The notes under the pieces: model-generated
Seen by the model: only the letters and a program-made list of their open reading frames with translations
Told to the model about the DNA's origin: nothing
The model's database searches: none
Translations under genes and position numbers: made by a program
In this document: one piece after another, positions 61,864 through 64,000 of the stretch
Numbering within the stretch: position 1 is the first letter of the stretch
How the letters are laid out: the number at the start of each line of letters is the position of its first letter
Assembly (NCBI GenBank): GCA_026398255.1
Contig: JAPLTG010000011.1
Location: 1-64,000 of the forward strand
Reading direction: 5' to 3'
Source of the DNA: Verrucomicrobiota bacterium
GTDB lineage: Bacteria > Verrucomicrobiota > Verrucomicrobiia > Chthoniobacterales > Terrimicrobiaceae
Length of the DNA stretch: 64,000 bases

Positions 61864-63561
61864 TCAGCGGCCGAACTTCCGCTCGAGTTCGGAAAACGAC
61901 CACTGGATCATGGTCGGCCGCCCCTGCGGACACGCGTAGGGGAGCTCGCAACCGAGCAATTCGCTGACGAGCAGTCGCGCGCGCGATTCCTCGTAAGGAA
62001 ACGCATCGAGCGCCGCAAACCGCGAAACCGAGCGGATCAGCGCATCGAGCACGGGTTGACCACCGCCGAGCAGACCAGTCGCTTTCAGAGTTTCGCAAAC
62101 ATCGACCAGCGTCTCGCGCGGATCGCGGTCCCCGACACACGCAGGCATGGCCTCGATTTTGAAAGATCCGCCGCCGAAGGGTTCCAACAAAAAACCCGCT
62201 CGCGAGAGAGCGTCCAAATTTTCCGAGATCCACACCGCATCCTTCGGCGTCATTTCGAGCACGATGGGCAGAAGGAGTCTTTGGGAATGCGTCCCGCCCG
62301 CCGCCGCCTCGCGTCGCATGGTTTCAAAAATGATCCGTTCTGAAGCCGCGCGGATATCGAGGAGCACCAAGCCATCCGCTCCCTCCATGAGAATCCACCG
62401 TCCACCAAGTCCTCCCATGAGCCGAAACTCCGCCCCGGGCTTCGCCGGTTCCGGCGCGCGCACGGCGGGCAAATCCAGTTGGGGAGCCTCCTTGAACGGT
62501 TTCGCCGCAGCCTGAGGCACAGGCTCCTCACGCCTTGGCGTCGGCGGGGAACTCGGCGGCGCAGGCTTGCGGAGTTTTTCGAGAGTTTTTCCCGCCGCCA
62601 GATACACGGCCTGACGGAGCTGGTCCGGACGATGAAGCCGCACCTCGCGCTTGGCGGGATGCACATTGCAATCGAAGGCCAAGGGGTCCATCGAAATCCT
62701 CAACACCGCCAGCGGATGCCGACCTTTCGGCAAAGCCTCGACATAAGCCTCGCGCAGCGATTGGAACACGGCCGGGCACTGAACGACTCGCTTGTTTAGA
62801 ACAACGAATTGCAATTCGCGGTCTGGCCTCCCCTCGCCCGGCTTCGAAATGAACCCCTCGATTCGAATTCCATTTTCCTCCACCGGTTCGACCGGCAGCA
62901 GCCTCGCCATGAAGTCCGCGCCGAACAAATCTCGCAACCTCACGCCCAAATCCTCGGTCGGCGCCGCCTGCCAAAGTCGACGCCCCTCGCGCACGAGCGT
63001 CATGCCGACCCCGGGATGCGCGACGGCGAGTGATTGCATCTGGTGAATGATATGAGCCGACTCGGTCTCCTCGCCTCGCAGAAATTTTTTTCGAGCCGGG
63101 AGATTATAGAAAAGAGATTCGACCTCGATCGTGGTTCCCGGGGCGCCGCCACTATCCGAGACGGACTCGATTTTCCCACCCCCCACGCGGATTTCGGTTC
63201 CGGCGTCGGAATCGTGCGGACGGGTCGCAAGGCGAAACCTCGAAACGCTCGCGATGCTTGGCAAGGCCTCGCCACGAAAGCCCATCGTCGCCACCGAGGC
63301 TAGATCAGTGGCGGTTCGGATCTTGCTCGTGGCGTGGCGCTCGAGGCTCAGCAGCGCGTCCTCGCGGTCCATGCCGCATCCATCGTCGCCCACGCGAAGC
63401 AGGCGCGACCCGCCGCCGACAAATTCCACGGTGACCCGCCGGGCTCCGGAATCGATGCTGTTTTCCACCAATTCCTTCACCACGGAGGCTGGACGCTCGA
63501 CGACTTCGCCTGCCGCGACTTGGCTGGCGACTTCATCGGCGAGCAATCGAATCCTTCCCAT
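61864..63561 (-). CDS. mutL: DNA mismatch repair protein MutL with altered endonuclease motifs
   Basis: 565 residues. The GHKL ATPase domain is complete: VVKELVENSIDSGA, VGDDGCGM, TMGFRGEALPSIASV. A Pro-rich linker (~330-375) precedes the C-terminal dimerisation domain. Endonuclease-type MutL carries DQHAxxExxxxE and CPHGRP; here they read DIRAASERIIFE (D402, with Arg404 for His) and CPQGRP (Gln546 for His), while the final FGR (FxR motif) is kept. Nicking activity is therefore doubtful. No mutS or mutH in the window. Confidence 0.93.
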   Translation of the reverse strand: MGRIRLLADEVASQVAAGEVVERPASVVKELVENSIDSGARRVTVEFVGGGSRLLRVGDDGCGMDREDALLSLERHATSKIRTATDLASVATMGFRGEALPSIASVSRFRLATRPHDSDAGTEIRVGGGKIESVSDSGGAPGTTIEVESLFYNLPARKKFLRGEETESAHIIHQMQSLAVAHPGVGMTLVREGRRLWQAAPTEDLGVRLRDLFGADFMARLLPVEPVEENGIRIEGFISKPGEGRPDRELQFVVLNKRVVQCPAVFQSLREAYVEALPKGRHPLAVLRISMDPLAFDCNVHPAKREVRLHRPDQLRQAVYLAAGKTLEKLRKPAPPSSPPTPRREEPVPQAAAKPFKEAPQLDLPAVRAPEPAKPGAEFRLMGGLGGRWILMEGADGLVLLDIRAASERIIFETMRREAAAGGTHSQRLLLPIVLEMTPKDAVWISENLDALSRAGFLLEPFGGGSFKIEAMPACVGDRDPRETLVDVCETLKATGLLGGGQPVLDALIRSVSRFAALDAFPYEESRARLLVSELLGCELPYACPQGRPTMIQWSFSELERKFGR

Positions 63562-63566
63562 GCCGT

Positions 63567-63595
63567 TTGACTTTGCACGGATTCGTTTTTAAGAA
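63567..63595 (+). promoter_or_regulatory. Possible promoter of the IscA-type gene
   Basis: TTGACT (63567-63572) and TAAGAA (63590-63595) are 17 bases apart. The expected transcript start would coincide with the GTG start codon at 63603, implying a leaderless or nearly leaderless mRNA. The -10 match is only moderate. Confidence 0.35.
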
Positions 63596-63602
63596 AAGGG
63601 CC

Positions 63603-63935
63603 GTGATCACGATTACCGACCAAGCCGCGCGCGCGTTATTGGATTTGATCGCCGCGAAGGGAACCGGCGATGGCTTGCGCTTGGGAGTCGAAAAAGGCGG
63701 CTGCGCTGGCCTCCAATATATCATGGAGACCGGCTCCCCACGCGGCGGAGACATCACGATCGAGCATGCTGGCGCCAAGGTTTTCATTGATGCCGAGAGC
63801 ACGGCGCACTTGAGCGGAAGCGTGCTGGATTATGAGGACGGCCTCTCCGGCGCGGGCTTTCGCATTAGAAATCCCCAAGCCTCCCGATCCTGCGGCTGCG
63901 GCACTTCCTTCGAACCCGCCGCGATCGACACCTGA
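63603..63935 (+). CDS. HesB/IscA-family iron-sulfur cluster assembly protein
   Basis: 110 residues from the GTG at 63603: ITITDQAARALLDLIAAKG..., with the three conserved cysteines in VEKGGCAGLQY and SRSCGCGTSF. A-type carriers accept and deliver Fe-S clusters. The open frame reaches 63567 but the preceding 12 residues overlap the promoter-like region and lack homology. It diverges from mutL with a 41-base gap. Confidence 0.88.
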   Translation: MITITDQAARALLDLIAAKGTGDGLRLGVEKGGCAGLQYIMETGSPRGGDITIEHAGAKVFIDAESTAHLSGSVLDYEDGLSGAGFRIRNPQASRSCGCGTSFEPAAIDT

Positions 63936-63943
63936 CCCCCCAG

Positions 63944-64000
63944 ATGCCACACGACGAGGAAACGAAAAACAGCCGCGCTTGGTTTAAGGACCCCGACACC
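63944..64000 (+). CDS. Start of an unidentified gene (truncated by window edge)
   Basis: ATG at 63944, 8 bases after the IscA-type stop, opens MPHDEETKNSRAWFKDPDT and runs to the end of the window. The spacing suggests an operon with the preceding gene. Nineteen residues are too few to name a family. Confidence 0.5.
   Translation, partial: MPHDEETKNSRAWFKDPDT

Overview
The window is a GC-rich, densely packed chromosomal segment of a Gram-negative bacterium. Gene content and style suggest Verrucomicrobiota, possibly the Chthoniobacterales/Terrimicrobiaceae side. The main clues are a Corynebacterium-type glycogen synthase, a four-helix-bundle suffix-domain protein, a tiny lipoprotein with a PWNRP..SWEG motif, chalcone-isomerase-like and DUF4230-like proteins, and recurring intergenic inverted repeats. 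The phylum is an inference from these families, not a computed placement. The window is not a prophage or genomic island: most genes are housekeeping, with three small type II toxin-antitoxin (TA) modules between them.

Layout. 1-5053: end of a peptide deformylase gene, TA module 1, recF, a GNAT gene, fabG, sixA and glgA. 5121-8202: a MacA/MacB-type efflux operon with separate ATPase and permease. 8203-13149: a repeat-bearing spacer, a TrhO-RluA fusion, accB-accC and a family 2 glycosyltransferase. 13164-21374: a chalcone-isomerase-like gene, a BI-1 gene, dprA, a coiled-coil/lipoprotein pair, prfB with its programmed frameshift, a DivIC-like gene, argA, a sodium:solute symporter and tRNA-Arg(UCU). 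21520-31813: glgX, a VapBC-like module, recQ diverging from a CDGSH gene, a class V aminotransferase, holA, a four-helix suffix protein, a 5'-3' exonuclease and a DUF4230-like protein. 31820-39509: a short-chain prenyl diphosphate synthase, purN, a tandem pair of SAM-domain/sulfatase-modifying-factor-fold genes, a UvrD-type helicase, and amt-glnB behind a consensus sigma-54 promoter. 39535-46407: a Phd/PIN module, purB, queC-queE, an RRM protein, miaA, an unusually short hflX and an RlpA-like gene.

46432-60285 is one long minus-strand ribosomal-protein block joining S10-, spc- and alpha-operon genes: rplD, rplW, rplB, rpsS, [coiled-coil gene], rplV, rpsC, rplP, rpmC, rpsQ, rplN, rplX, rplE, rpsH, rplF, rplR, rpsE, rplO, secY, map, infA, rpmJ, rpsM, rpsK, rpsD. 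It ends at a strong hairpin terminator. Several genes normal for this block are absent from it: rpsJ, rplC, rpsN, rpmD, adk, rpoA and rplQ. An exported coiled-coil protein sits between rpsS and rplV, normally an invariant neighbour pair. A nested-hairpin leader precedes rplD. 60374-64000: a sugar-nucleotidyltransferase, a GNAT gene, mutL with altered endonuclease motifs, an IscA-type gene and the first codons of another gene.

The observations I rate highest are the coiled-coil gene inside the ribosomal operon (with a paralogue near prfB sharing its C-terminal domain), the HflX that lacks its whole inter-domain linker including the GPGE motif, the MutL whose metal-binding histidines are replaced, the SAM-domain/FGE-fold tandem pair, and the inverted repeats that run into coding ends.
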